Shown: piece after piece, positions 10,174-19,882 of the stretch
Layout of the letters: every line of letters starts with the position of its first letter
How positions within the stretch are numbered: the stretch's first letter is position 1
DNA from: Cerrena zonata
Taxonomy: Eukaryota > Basidiomycota > Agaricomycetes > Polyporales > Cerrenaceae
Direction of reading: 5' to 3'
NCBI GenBank assembly: GCA_038087015.1
Contig: JASBNA010000007.1
Location: 1,178,001 to 1,242,000, forward strand
Length of the DNA stretch: 64,000 bases
Program-made: the position numbers and the translations under genes
The notes under the pieces: generated by a model
Databases searched by the model: none
Seen by the model: the letters and a program-made list of their open reading frames with translations, nothing else
What the model was told of the DNA's origin: nothing

Positions 10174-11437
10174 CATTCGCCTTCTATTTTCATCTTGGGT
10201 TCACTGTGTACCTAAGCCACGGCTTCTTCTCCCCACTTACTCCCTACACGCCTCGTCGATGTTTACTCATCATGCCAACAACCTGACAACCTGACAACTC
10301 ACCAAACCCAATGTGTCCTATCAATCAAACCCAAACCATGTCTCGATACATCTTTCTACAGCTATCCCCTCCCATCTTTTGCCCTCTTTCATCTTTAGAC
10401 GAATCGTTGTTTTCCGTTCTGCAATCAATGTGTCTTTCCCGCCCTCAGCACTGTTCGATTACGATTACCCAACTACCAACATTTCTTCTTTTTCTTCTCG
10501 TTATTGGTTCTGGGAATGTAGCGTTTACACAACATTTGTTTTCCTTTTTTCTTCCTCCATTTTTTTCCAACCGTTTCAAAACTCTTCGGGAGAGTGCAAC
10601 TCGTTTTTGTGGCACTTTGTTATTGTTGGAGATACGAAACCTACTGTCTCCCTTAGATGGTGTCTTCCGTAGACGTGTTCTCCCACTTTCCCTTTCTACT
10701 CACCTTTTTGACCTTTTCGTCTTACAGTGTCCCCGTCGCCTTACACTGGTGTCAGTTCCGACATTTTTTTGTTTCTTAACCCCATGTTTCCTTGCTCCCA
10801 ACCTACCCCTTTTCGTTCAGCTCCCATACAGTTACCCCCTCAATGTGTATCCATGTGATGTGATCCGGTTTATCTCTCTTGTCTCATTTCTACTCACTAC
10901 ATACCTTCTAAATATCACTAGAGTTTGTCTTGAGATCATTCCTCGGTTGGAGGGTACGCTTGTCCTGTGCATCTGTCAAGTTAGAGTGCCAATTACGTGA
11001 AGATGCTTTAGTCCGTTATACGGGATTCTAATAAGCAATTTGACTCGGTTCGGTGGCTCATGACAGTCTAGATCGAACATGAGACGTCCAATTTACTATG
11101 CCTAAGCCCAAAAAGGCCTACGAGACGCAGCGGCGCATTTAAGCTATAATCACGCTTACTTGGGATTGGATTGACAGTGAAATGTCGATGAAGACCAATA
11201 TATAGAAACAGACTGCCAAGTTTTCATGATCGCATGTGTCATAGAGTATGAAAAAAATAAGAGTCATGCTCGATCATACAGTGGGTGCGGGGTGGTAGCG
11301 GTACGGATGCGAGTGTGGGGTGTAAGCAGGGCAAGGACGGCAAGAGAGAGGGATGATGGCGACTGTTTTTACATCGTCAGCCCTTCTAGTGACAGCAGGG
11401 GGGGGATTTACAAGCTCGAGGAAACGAACGTGGGCAT
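10174..11437. other. Pyrimidine-rich tail of the AMPK beta gene plus spacer
   Basis: From the AMPK beta stop to about 10990 the + strand is strongly T/C-rich, with repeated CTTTTC- and TTCTTC-type runs. This suits a long 3' UTR. It contains a 229-codon open frame (10311-11000) that I judge non-coding because its residues only reflect the pyrimidine bias. From about 11000 to the eS19 stop (11438, - strand) nothing else was recognised. Confidence 0.5.
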
Positions 11438-12061
11438 CTACTCCTCCTCCTCCTCCTCTTCTTCCTCTTCCTCTTCATCCTCCTCCTCCCTCTGCGCCTC
11501 AACTACAGCGGTAGCGATACGGTCCAAATCACGTTGACCGTCCTGGGAGATCCGTCGTCCACCGTTGTCGGATTGTTCCAAGACACCAATCTTCTCGAGT
11601 GATTGGCAGATCTTACGCTGGACTGAGGCAGAGCAGTCGGCGTGGTGGGAGGGACGGTTGCCTCGTCGGTTACGGCCACCGTGGAGTTTTGTGAGAGCAC
11701 CAATACCGACATCTTTGCGGAGGTAGATGTGTCGGGCAATGGCAGCTGTTCAGGAAATAGATTGTAAATATCGGGTATATGTTATTGGGTATAACCATAA
11801 GTGTGTACGGGTACGAACCTGCGCGGACGTAGTACCAGTCGGGGTCATAGGGGGCGAGTTCCTTGAAGGAACCAGTCTTGACAATATCGACCCATGTAGG
11901 GACCTCAAGCTTGCCAGAACGCTTAAGGTGAGAGCTGTAGGCGGCGATGAAAGCCTCTGCGCTATAAGTCACGAAAAACAAGCATAGTGAGTCCCATAAT
12001 GTCCGGATTTTGGCATAGATTCATTCGGGTTAACATACCTGATGTCTCGTACTCCTGGCAT
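11438..12061 (-). CDS. RPS19: 40S ribosomal protein S19 (eS19)
   Basis: This is eS19, a small-subunit ribosomal protein needed for 18S rRNA maturation. The exons on the minus strand are 12039-12061, 11819-11961 and 11438-11745, giving 157 residues. The short first exon encodes MPGVRDI. Exon 2 encodes [20 protein letters not shown] and [20 protein letters not shown]. Exon 3 encodes [20 protein letters not shown] and [12 protein letters not shown], the conserved arginine-rich rRNA-contact region. A short first exon with introns near the 5' end is common for fungal ribosomal protein genes. The C-terminus is unusual: after the normal end of the protein it runs into three Glu, one Asp and twelve Glu, encoded by a GAG/GAA microsatellite. 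Core function should be unaffected. Confidence 0.95.
11441..11488. repeat. Trinucleotide microsatellite coding the acidic tail of eS19
   Basis: This is a run of sixteen CTC, TTC and one ATC triplets on the + strand, read as Glu/Asp codons on the minus strand. It ends exactly at the stop codon. Such tracts change length by slippage, so the number of Glu residues probably varies among strains (inference). Confidence 0.9.
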
Positions 12062-12689
12062 TTTGTAGAAAGAGAGAAAAAGTTACCTCGAGAAGCGGCT
12101 AGGGGAGCGACGAGCGCGACGTTGACGGCAGTATGAAAATAGAGTTCAGCCATTCGCACCCAGACACTCAGTTCTGTGCAGTTTCTCGCTTAGTCAGCTT
12201 AGATTCCCTTTTCGAGCTACCTCTTTTTGTGCCGGTTCTTTGAAGATCCATCATCTTTCTCCTCTTCTTTTGTTTGATTGGTCGTGGCAGATGACCAAAA
12301 ATCACCCGTATATCCTCTGTGCGTTGTATGTTTTATTCCAGCATCCTCCACTATGACTCGGGTCGCAAATGCGCTTCGCCAAGACTGTGAGTGAGCCGGT
12401 GCATGCCGTTGAAGTTGAATCTCCGCAAACGGAAGGCGTCAGAGACCAGAGACAGAGTCTGGTGAGACAGTTGCTCGATCAGCGGAGGTGATTTCGAAGC
12501 GACGTCAACATCCAGGATTGGCCGACGCGAAGAACAATTGCCATTGCCTCAGTACACGATAGACCACTAATCACCATTATACCCTTGAACTTGAACAGCA
12601 CGAATCACTGGTGAGTACACAATGTCATCCTGTAGGTTCTACCATCTTCAAGTTGCGACTAACCCTGCGAGCTTGATCAGACTTACTGT
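12062..12689. other. Divergent spacer between eS19 and an F-box gene
   Basis: This region presumably contains the promoters of both flanking genes, which diverge from it. No coding signal and no clear TATA box were seen. CT-rich stretches occur at about 12226-12275. Confidence 0.5.
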
Positions 12690-14189
12690 ATGCACCAGAA
12701 CGACTCATGCACCACTGACATGTCCACACCTCCTCAGACTTGCCCTATATCACTCTTACCGGTCGAGCTCATCATCGAGATCTTCGTTCATTGCGCTCAA
12801 GGTGCTGAAGACTACCCTCTAGCTCCGTTCCACATCTCTCACGTTTGCAGGCTATGGCGTGACATAGCTTACGACTGTCCACCCATATGGCAGTATCTCT
12901 TCCTTGACGATCGCAGTACTCGTAAACTCTCCCAATTCCAGATTGATTTCTGGCTATCCAGGTCGAGGTCGCTCCCTCTGGACGTCCACTTCCATATATC
13001 CGACTACGACAAACTCCTACCTCTGATCATTCCCCTGTTTCGTACTATGTATAGGTGGCGGAGATGTGTATTCTCAGGAAAGGTCCAGGACACCATTGAA
13101 TTCTCCGGGTACCTCCGTCAAGGCGTACGAGCTCATCTCCAGGAGCTACAAATCGTTCTCCTGAACGAGAGCGAAATAACAAGTCCCGACTCTGAAGGCA
13201 GATCTTACCCACCTTCCATTCGTCGTGTCCCTTGTACTACTCATCCATTCTCTCATCACCTCATCTTTCGCTGCTCCGTGCTCAAACTTCCTTCCTCATC
13301 CACTCTCACTACCTTCCAAGTCACAAAAGTGGTCTTGTCGGAGGGCACAGCTGAAGGAATTATCGACACCACCCAAATGCTCGAATTCCTTTCATTCTGT
13401 CCTCAAGTCGAGTATTTTCAGTATTACGGTGCACCCCGCGATCCTGCATATCCACATCCTGACGTTCCTCCACCTATGGTTCATCTCCCTAAGCTTCAGA
13501 CGCTCTTCATCCACAGCTCGTGTGCTGTGCGAACTTTGCTGTCACACATCGATGCACCACGGCTTACCTCGCTTTATTTGGAACATACCAATACCGAATG
13601 TGATCCCTCAACGACCCCGTTGTACCCTTATGCTACCGAGGACGGAGATAGTGACGATGAAGCTGGAGACTTCTCACAATCCCCTTGGAGTGATCACGCG
13701 ACAGGGATGGGTCTTAGATCCCTCATTCGAAGGAGTAATCCCCCGCTAGACTTCCTCGCTATGGATTATGCAGATATGCGGACTAAGGATTTCAAGTGGT
13801 GTTTTGACAGGTTAAAAGACTTGACCGTTTTCAGGATCGTCGCTTCGGATATGTCGGACAAAGTCATCGCTCTACTCGCACCCTATGCACCTCATGGGTA
13901 TGGTTTGCGAGACGAGGATGATATGGATGTGGATGAAGAAGAGGATCATTGCATGCACGTACGACTACCGAAACTTATCTCATTGGAGCTGTGGAATTGC
14001 CAGAGATTAAGTGGGCAGGCGATCGTTCAGGCTCTGCAGTCGAGGGTTAGATATTCGGATACTTTCGCTGATGGAATTCGATTTCAGAGAATGGAGGAGA
14101 TTGCGGTTATGGGATGTAGCGGGTTTACCCCTGCTAATGCATTTGATTTGGAAGAGGTTGTTGGAGGTCAAAGATTGAGAGTTGGATGA
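12690..14189 (+). CDS. F-box protein (first of three)
   Basis: This is an uninterrupted 499-residue frame. An F-box lies near the N-terminus, about residues 19-60: LPVELIIEIFVHCAQ followed by FHISHVCRLWRDIAYDCPPI. F-box proteins bind Skp1 and bring substrates to SCF ubiquitin ligases. The rest carries leucine-rich, irregular repeats (for example LDFLAMDYADMRTKDFKWCF and LPKLISLELWNCQRLSG), as in the large Agaricomycete F-box/LRR-like families. An acidic patch (DEDDMDVDEEED) lies near residue 412. A second Met at 12720 (MSTPPQT) directly precedes the F-box and may be the true start, because the first ten residues look unconserved. The substrate is unknown. Confidence 0.8.
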   Translation: MHQNDSCTTDMSTPPQTCPISLLPVELIIEIFVHCAQGAEDYPLAPFHISHVCRLWRDIAYDCPPIWQYLFLDDRSTRKLSQFQIDFWLSRSRSLPLDVHFHISDYDKLLPLIIPLFRTMYRWRRCVFSGKVQDTIEFSGYLRQGVRAHLQELQIVLLNESEITSPDSEGRSYPPSIRRVPCTTHPFSHHLIFRCSVLKLPSSSTLTTFQVTKVVLSEGTAEGIIDTTQMLEFLSFCPQVEYFQYYGAPRDPAYPHPDVPPPMVHLPKLQTLFIHSSCAVRTLLSHIDAPRLTSLYLEHTNTECDPSTTPLYPYATEDGDSDDEAGDFSQSPWSDHATGMGLRSLIRRSNPPLDFLAMDYADMRTKDFKWCFDRLKDLTVFRIVASDMSDKVIALLAPYAPHGYGLRDEDDMDVDEEEDHCMHVRLPKLISLELWNCQRLSGQAIVQALQSRVRYSDTFADGIRFQRMEEIAVMGCSGFTPANAFDLEEVVGGQRLRVG

Positions 14190-14589
14190 TTCTCTTTTTC
14201 GATTGCATATTGTGAGTTCTTTCCGTTGTAGTTGGCAGGACAAAATAACTGAGTTTTCTTCAGTGTAGGATTTGACTGGAATTTGGATTGTTCGAATGCT
14301 CTGTATCGATTATAACTGCTGTGATTTATATTGATATTTCTTGCTCTCTACCTGATGTCTGATCCAAACACTGAACCAGCTCGCTGCTGACATCGAAGTG
14401 TCGGGCCGGTTTGGGAAACTGGCTGAGTTTGTCTTGCCCAATAACCTGACAACGATCCACCGCCGCACTACACGTGGGACTGACTTCTTCGCCTTCCTAG
14501 GTCAGCCTCCACTTTGGGAAATGGTTCAAAAGCCCCGCCCGCCGCTTCATGCTCTCTTCACCTTCTCTAACTCCAACCATCACCTAGGG
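14190..14589. other. Intergenic region after the first F-box gene
   Basis: This holds the 3' flank of the F-box gene and AT-rich sequence at about 14300-14345. No gene, RNA or repeat was recognised. Confidence 0.5.
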
Positions 14590-15870
14590 TAGTCCACACG
14601 GGCATCGATACCTGGTGAACACTCAGAGATGATTCATCCTCTAGAGCTCTGCCTTTTATACTCGACGAAAGGTCCTCGAGCTCTACTAGTCGCCGCAAGA
14701 TCCTCTCAAGTCTTGCACGCCTCCGTGAATCTGAGTTGGTCCCCGGCCTTCATTCACGTACTTCAAGTCCAAGGCCATGACATCAATCGTCATCCCTCTC
14801 GAGCCATGTATGGTCTACATGGCCCACGGCATTTTGCCTTGTTACAGGTAAGTTCACTTGTTGTCAGTAGTTGGAATCCGCTAATCCGCCAGTACGCCCA
14901 GCCTCCTCTTCCGATCTCAACTCCACCGTCAAATGGTGCGCCCTAACATAGCTAGGGTTGACAGAGTTCATTCCTTGTATACGGTCTTGATGGATTCCCC
15001 TGAAGCCTCCCCCGGTAGGTCTCCTTGTCAGCCGCTCATACTTTCACTTGCTGATGATGGTGAACATGAACACAGAACCTTCGCTGATACCAGCAAGGTT
15101 GCTACGCCGCCGGCGGGATGGTCGTGCGAGCCCAATGTGGCCAGTCGGCGTTGATACGTTCCTCGACTCCATTCAGCTTCAGCCGCTTTGCTGAAGGTAC
15201 GTATGCTCGCTTATCCCTTGCTATGTTTGATTCATGTTACTAATGGGTGACGAATAAAGATGTTGTCAGGATATACTCGCTCTACGTTCTTGTTCCTTTC
15301 GAAGGCCACCCTCTACCATCATGGGCAGAATCGGGTCATGTTATGCCATATTCGATGGTGACGGAAATATTTGCCGAGTGAAATGTACACGTAGCGATCT
15401 GTTCTTACAGTAAGTGACGTCTCTTCAACTTACTACCTTCCTAGTGTTCTGACATCAGCAACGTATAGAACTTGTGTAGGAATGGCACTACGTCTATGCG
15501 TCGACAACCTCATCGACACATTTTGCCATCGTTCGCGATGTCTCTTCATTGAAGAGGACCTGGCCTACGGAAGATATTTTCCTTCCTCGTCAGCAACGAC
15601 AATCCGCTTAATCCCTTGCGACGGACGTCTCTTTCCCGACGCAACTTCTATCAGTTCCAGCCTGGTTGACTGCCCCTCGAGCTAGACACGTCTACTCGAC
15701 TCCTCGCCCTCTCAAACGAAAAGGATATTTTTGCCTCTTTAGAAGCCAAGCATCAAGATAATATCTTCGATGTTACCTCTACTCCGCCTCGACTTTACAT
15801 CAATCCTGATGTTTCCCTGGTCCTGTTCACTGTTCCTATTATTTGTAGAAGTATAATGGGGCTTCTGTCC
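14590..15870 (+). other. Coding-like region with intron signals, gene not resolved
   Basis: Several good intron signals occur on the + strand, for example GTACGTATG...AATAAAG at about 15198-15259 and GTAAGTGACG...ACGTATAG at about 15411-15469. Coding-like pieces lie between them, such as a frame reading VRIYSLYVLVPFEGHPLPSW near 15265-15325, but it stops soon after and neighbouring pieces are in other frames. I cannot join them into one open frame. The family is not recognised. It may be a decayed gene, or a gene whose splicing I could not follow. The pyrimidine-rich stretch that follows resembles the 3' tail of the AMPK beta gene, which supports + strand transcription. Confidence 0.25.
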
Positions 15871-16230
15871 CGCGTCTCGTCTCTGTTTCATTTCAGTCTA
15901 TTCATTCTTCCCTTATATTCTTCCCTCTCTTTATCTGGTCTCGACCAGTTGTATCAGTATAATAGAGTTTCCTTTCCGTCTCCCTCTATTTAGTTTCCTT
16001 TTTCCCTATCCACACTCTTTTCTCTGTATTTGTATCTCTTTCTCCTCATCCCTAGTTTCATCTACTCTTCTCTTGTCTCCTTTTCTTTCCTATTATGTAG
16101 CATGCCTCGGTTATTATTTGTATCTTATTCCATTTCCTTTCCCTCCCCTCCTATCATGTAGCATAGATTGATCTTTTTCTCCGCCTTTTATTTATTTCCC
16201 ATTTCTCTTGTACATTACCCTTCTTTCTTA
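15870..16230. other. Polypyrimidine stretch
   Basis: About 350 bases of strongly T/C-biased + strand sequence. A short direct repeat, CCTATTATGTAGCAT and CCTATCATGTAGCAT, occurs near 16090 and 16150. No coding frame was recognised. It resembles the T/C-rich tail behind the AMPK beta gene and may be a 3' UTR. Confidence 0.45.
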
Positions 16231-16613
16231 CCTTACTTTCATTTCTATACAAGTGACTTACAAGTTTATCACGGTGTGCAGTTACTTTCAGGATTGATCT
16301 ACCATCGTAAACGTAAAACATTGACTTCGGCATGTTAATCATACGCTTTATCTATCTGGCGAAAGATTGAGTACCTGGATGCAACTACATTACCACTCGG
16401 CGCGAGTCTTCTGCGCCGCACTGACCAGTTGCTTACAAGTATCTTCTCCCGGTACCCAAGATGCAGAAATTGCGCCACGGTCAGGCGTTTGAGCTCCGTT
16501 TAAGTACGACGACGGGTATTATCACTGTTGAAGCATGTTCTCGTCGGAATGGAGCGTCTGAAAGACTGGAGAGGCCTCGTAGCTGCTGGAAGTTGCATAT
16601 CATGATAAACCCC

Positions 16614-17071
16614 CTATGACATGCTAGTCTCGTTCGCCGTTGTGTCACCATACATCGACTCCGAGCCGGCAGGTTGGTCATTGATAACGGCCCACACAGA
16701 AGCTTTGAACTACAACCAAAGTACCTAATCAACATGATACACTGACAGATGGAGGGTGGTACTTACGAGGGTAAGGACGAGACCCATCTTCATTTCCAAT
16801 GCTCTTAGTTGGTTTAACATGGCCTCGTCTGGTGCTTCACTCAATCGACGCGTTTCGGCAGCAAGCTAGGGCGCATTGAGATGTGGTCACAGTGAGAACT
16901 CGACTTATACAGTCCATAATCCGTCAGAAGTGGATGTGTTCGTCGCACCTCTTTGATATTCTGAGCCAGCTTGGCATATTGCCAAAGTACTTCAGACTCT
17001 AGCCCGGTAACGCTTGAGTAGCCTTCATAAGGGTTTACATTATGTAGACCACTTCCCAACGGTGAACTCAT
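16614..17071 (-). CDS. DAD3: DASH complex subunit Dad3
   Basis: Dad3 is a small subunit of the DASH/Dam1 ring that couples kinetochores to microtubule ends in fungi. Three minus-strand exons, 16949-17071, 16767-16865 and 16614-16709, give 105 residues with all junctions in phase 0. The family signature is clear: NPYEGYSSVTGLESEVLWQY and AKLAQNIKE in exon 1, ETRRLSEAPDEAMLNQLRAL and MKMGLVLTL in exon 2, and FKASVWAV in exon 3. The sequence is mostly heptad-like helix, as expected for a coiled-coil subunit. The C-terminal 20 residues are unconserved and polar. It lies head-to-head with the NPT1-like gene, with start codons about 300 bases apart, so the two probably share a promoter region. Confidence 0.93.
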
Positions 17072-17375
17072 CCTGATGGTGGTTTAGAGTTAAAAGAGTC
17101 CGATTTCTGTATCGGCAGGCAGTGAGATCTCAGACTTCGGGTTAGTCGGATGTTGAAAGAGGACTGGTTTCAGATCTCCGATGGCATCTCGATCTCCGAC
17201 GGAAGGAAAACGCAATGCGATAAGATGACCAAAGTTGCTCGTCAGACCCGCGGCCTTAGGCCCAAAAGACAGCTTGCGGAAATGCAGAAAACCGACTCCG
17301 AGTCATCTCCACACTCCTCTTTTCCTCTCACAATCCCTTCTCTCTTCACGAACCTCCACGATACCGGGCACCAAG
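17072..17375. other. Shared divergent promoter region, DAD3 and NPT1-like gene
   Basis: This is a 304-base spacer between two start codons that point away from each other. It ends in a CT-rich leader (about 17301-17350) before the NPT1-like ATG. No TATA box is obvious on either side. Confidence 0.5.
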
Positions 17376-19187
17376 ATGGCGGCCTCGACCCAGCGCAAAC
17401 CGATCCTTCCCGCTTCGTTTCTAGATACAGATCTGTACAAGGTACGAGGAAGCGATTATGTTTATGGGTCCAGTGCCCTAGCCGAGTCTAGACTCTTGAC
17501 TGATGTGACGCATCTCACTCGTCAGTTAACCATGCAGCAAGCTGTGTATAGACACTTTCCCGAGGTCCAGGCGACTTATCGGTTCACTCATCGGGACGGG
17601 GATGTCTATTTCACTCGAGAATGCTATGAGCTTGTTTCTCGAAGCTATCAGTCGTATGTTCTTCGGTTACACGCAATTCCAGGTTTTGCAATGTCATTAA
17701 CCTGAACGCGGTCTACTTGTAGACTTCGGTGAATTGCATGTAACGGAAGACGAATTGGACTGGCTTCACCAGGCCTGTCCCTATTTTGCGAGAGATTATC
17801 TGGACTACCTCAGAGACTTAAGGTTCAAACCCGAGCAAGTGAAAGTTACGTTTACTCCTCAATCAGAGGATCAAAACCTTGGTCGTGTGGAGATTGAGGC
17901 AACGGGACTATGGGTCGAAACCATCCTCTGGGAGGTCCCTCTTATGGCTGTCCTTAGCGAACTGCATTTCACTACTGGAGATACGGATTGGAATTATGAT
18001 GGCCAAGAAGGTGGACCAAATCTTCCGTTTGTCATGATGTAGGGATTAAACAGGTTTCAAATTGGTCAGAACTCGCGTACAGCAAGGGTAAACAGCTTCT
18101 CGAAGCTGGCTGTATCATCAGTGAATTCGGGACTCGAAGACGACGGTCGTACCATATACAGGACCTCGTTGTTCAATCACTTCTGAAAGTAGCCAAAGAC
18201 CTACCGGATTTGGGAGGTAAAGTCATGGGCACAAGTAATGTCAGACCGTTACCGTGTTCATGAAACAGTCATTTACTGAACACACATCATACAGGTCCAT
18301 CTAGCTTATAAGCACAAGACGAACCCTATCGGAACAATAGCACAGTACGTATCTTTCATCAAATTCTGTCGCTCTAGCTGACATCCAGGTTTAGCGAGTG
18401 GTTCATGGCGGTACATGAGTTTCGCTTTCCTGTATCATGATGTATGCTCATCATCCATTTTCTTAGGTAGGAGCCATTCATGGCTACGACAATGCCAATG
18501 GCAAGGCTTTGGATCTTTGGGAAACCACATACCCGAACGTCCTGCTCCTGGCATTGACCGACACCTTTTCTACTGAAGCCTTTTTCCAAGTATGCCCCCT
18601 CTCATTGACTAACATGACCGTCAATTTTCATTAAGCTCTGAACAGGATTTCGTACAAGACCCTGCCCGAGCACGGAGATGGAGAGGTCTCCGTCAAGATT
18701 CTGGTGACCCTTACGTCTATGCACCCAGAGCGAAGGAGATTTACCAATCTATGGGTATCGACCATAGAGAGAAGATGATTATCTTCTCGGACGCTGTAAA
18801 TCTTGACAAGGCATTGCGTCTGAAGAAGCAATGTGATGAAATTGGGTTCCAGTGTGAGTATATATACGCGGTCCCATGCGGTATGAAGTTAACCTTGCCC
18901 TACCCCTCTTTATTAGCTTCATTCGGTATCGGAACCTTCTTGACGAACGACTTTTGCTCGTTATCAAGCGGGGGACGTGAGAAGAGCAAGGCGTTGAACA
19001 TGGTGATCAAGCTCAATAATGTCGGCGGACAACATTGTGTGAAGATCAGTGATGAACTGACCAAGGTTTGCCTTGTGGTTTTTTTGTCAGTTTCGGGGTG
19101 CCATTAATGCGGTGTTCTCATTTTTAGAACACGGGTGACCCAGACACGGTCCGACGTGTCAAGAAAATATTCCGAATCACGATCTAA
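17376..19187 (+). CDS. NPT1: Nicotinate phosphoribosyltransferase
   Basis: This enzyme converts nicotinate and PRPP to nicotinate mononucleotide, the salvage entry to NAD. Ten exons (17376-17441, 17526-17682, 17723-18010, 18070-18239, 18295-18344, 18389-18410, 18467-18589, 18646-18853, 18917-19065, 19128-19187) give 430 residues in a continuous frame. Signature pieces are [20 protein letters not shown] at the N-terminus, [33 protein letters not shown], the [14 protein letters not shown] block, [11 protein letters not shown], and the substrate and phosphate-binding GLRQDSGDP. The end, [13 protein letters not shown], is family-like. Intron 2 is only 40 nt with a weak GTTTTG donor, and exon 6 is 22 nt. 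All expected motifs are present, so the gene is likely functional. Confidence 0.94.
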
Positions 19188-19793
19188 TGAGGAAAATGTA
19201 GAAGGAGAGGTAGATTTAGTAGATGTATCATTTTGTACCCACGTAGAAGACATGTATCTCAGTGAGAATAAGTATCCCAGAGTCAGGTTGTCCAAGAACC
19301 ACAATGTCCGAACCCGAGCCTCAGGCCTCAGGCCTCAATCACGACACGTTACGAGCTAGGTGCCAGAATATGAAATGAAACTGTACATCTCTGTAATTGT
19401 TTGTACCTGTCCGGCCATGAAACCTCAGTACAAGTACGAAGGAACGACTTGAGTGATTCGTCGGAAGCGATTCGGAGAGAAAGAATCAGAGCAAGAGATC
19501 TGATAGGGTGATCGAAAACATATGACGTAAGCCGCGTCGCCCGGCCTAGGTTGACTCTGGGCTGAGTAGGGATCGGAGGTGTCTGCGCAGAATCCGGTGC
19601 CTCAGCCCAGATTGGCTCAAGTGGGGGGCACAATGCGGACCAAGTCGTTCCAGCGGGACCCAGCTCCAAAACAGCCTCATCTATCCAATCATCGCGTCCA
19701 TCAGCCCTAGACTGGCTTGATATCTCATCCTTCTCCCGGACATTCCATCCCTAGCTCTCCCTAATGGCTGGTAAGTCCACGAGGTCGCCCTCG
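19188..19793. other. Spacer upstream of pyruvate decarboxylase
   Basis: This contains the 3' flank of the NPT1-like gene and the upstream region of PDC. A 106-codon minus-strand frame (19349-19669) overlaps the PDC upstream region and shows no family features. No further gene was seen. Confidence 0.5.
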
Positions 19794-19801
19794 TATATAA
19801 G
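19794..19801 (+). promoter_or_regulatory. TATA box of the pyruvate decarboxylase gene
   Basis: TATATAAG lies 82 bases before the PDC start codon, with a CT-rich leader in between. This is the usual arrangement in strongly expressed fungal glycolytic genes. Confidence 0.65.
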
Positions 19802-19882
19802 ACATCTTGCGTCGGTCGCAAGGTCTCCTCACAAAATCATCTCGATTAACCAACGACCACTCTCCCCACTCTAGACTCACTC

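Noticed and set aside
10311..11000. 229-codon + strand frame after AMPK beta
   Set aside because: It is rich in Leu, Phe, Ser and Pro only because the DNA is T/C-biased. It has no domain, and an overlapping frame is equally open.
19349..19669. 106-codon minus-strand frame before PDC
   Set aside because: It lies in the PDC upstream region, has no splice plan and shows no recognisable motif.
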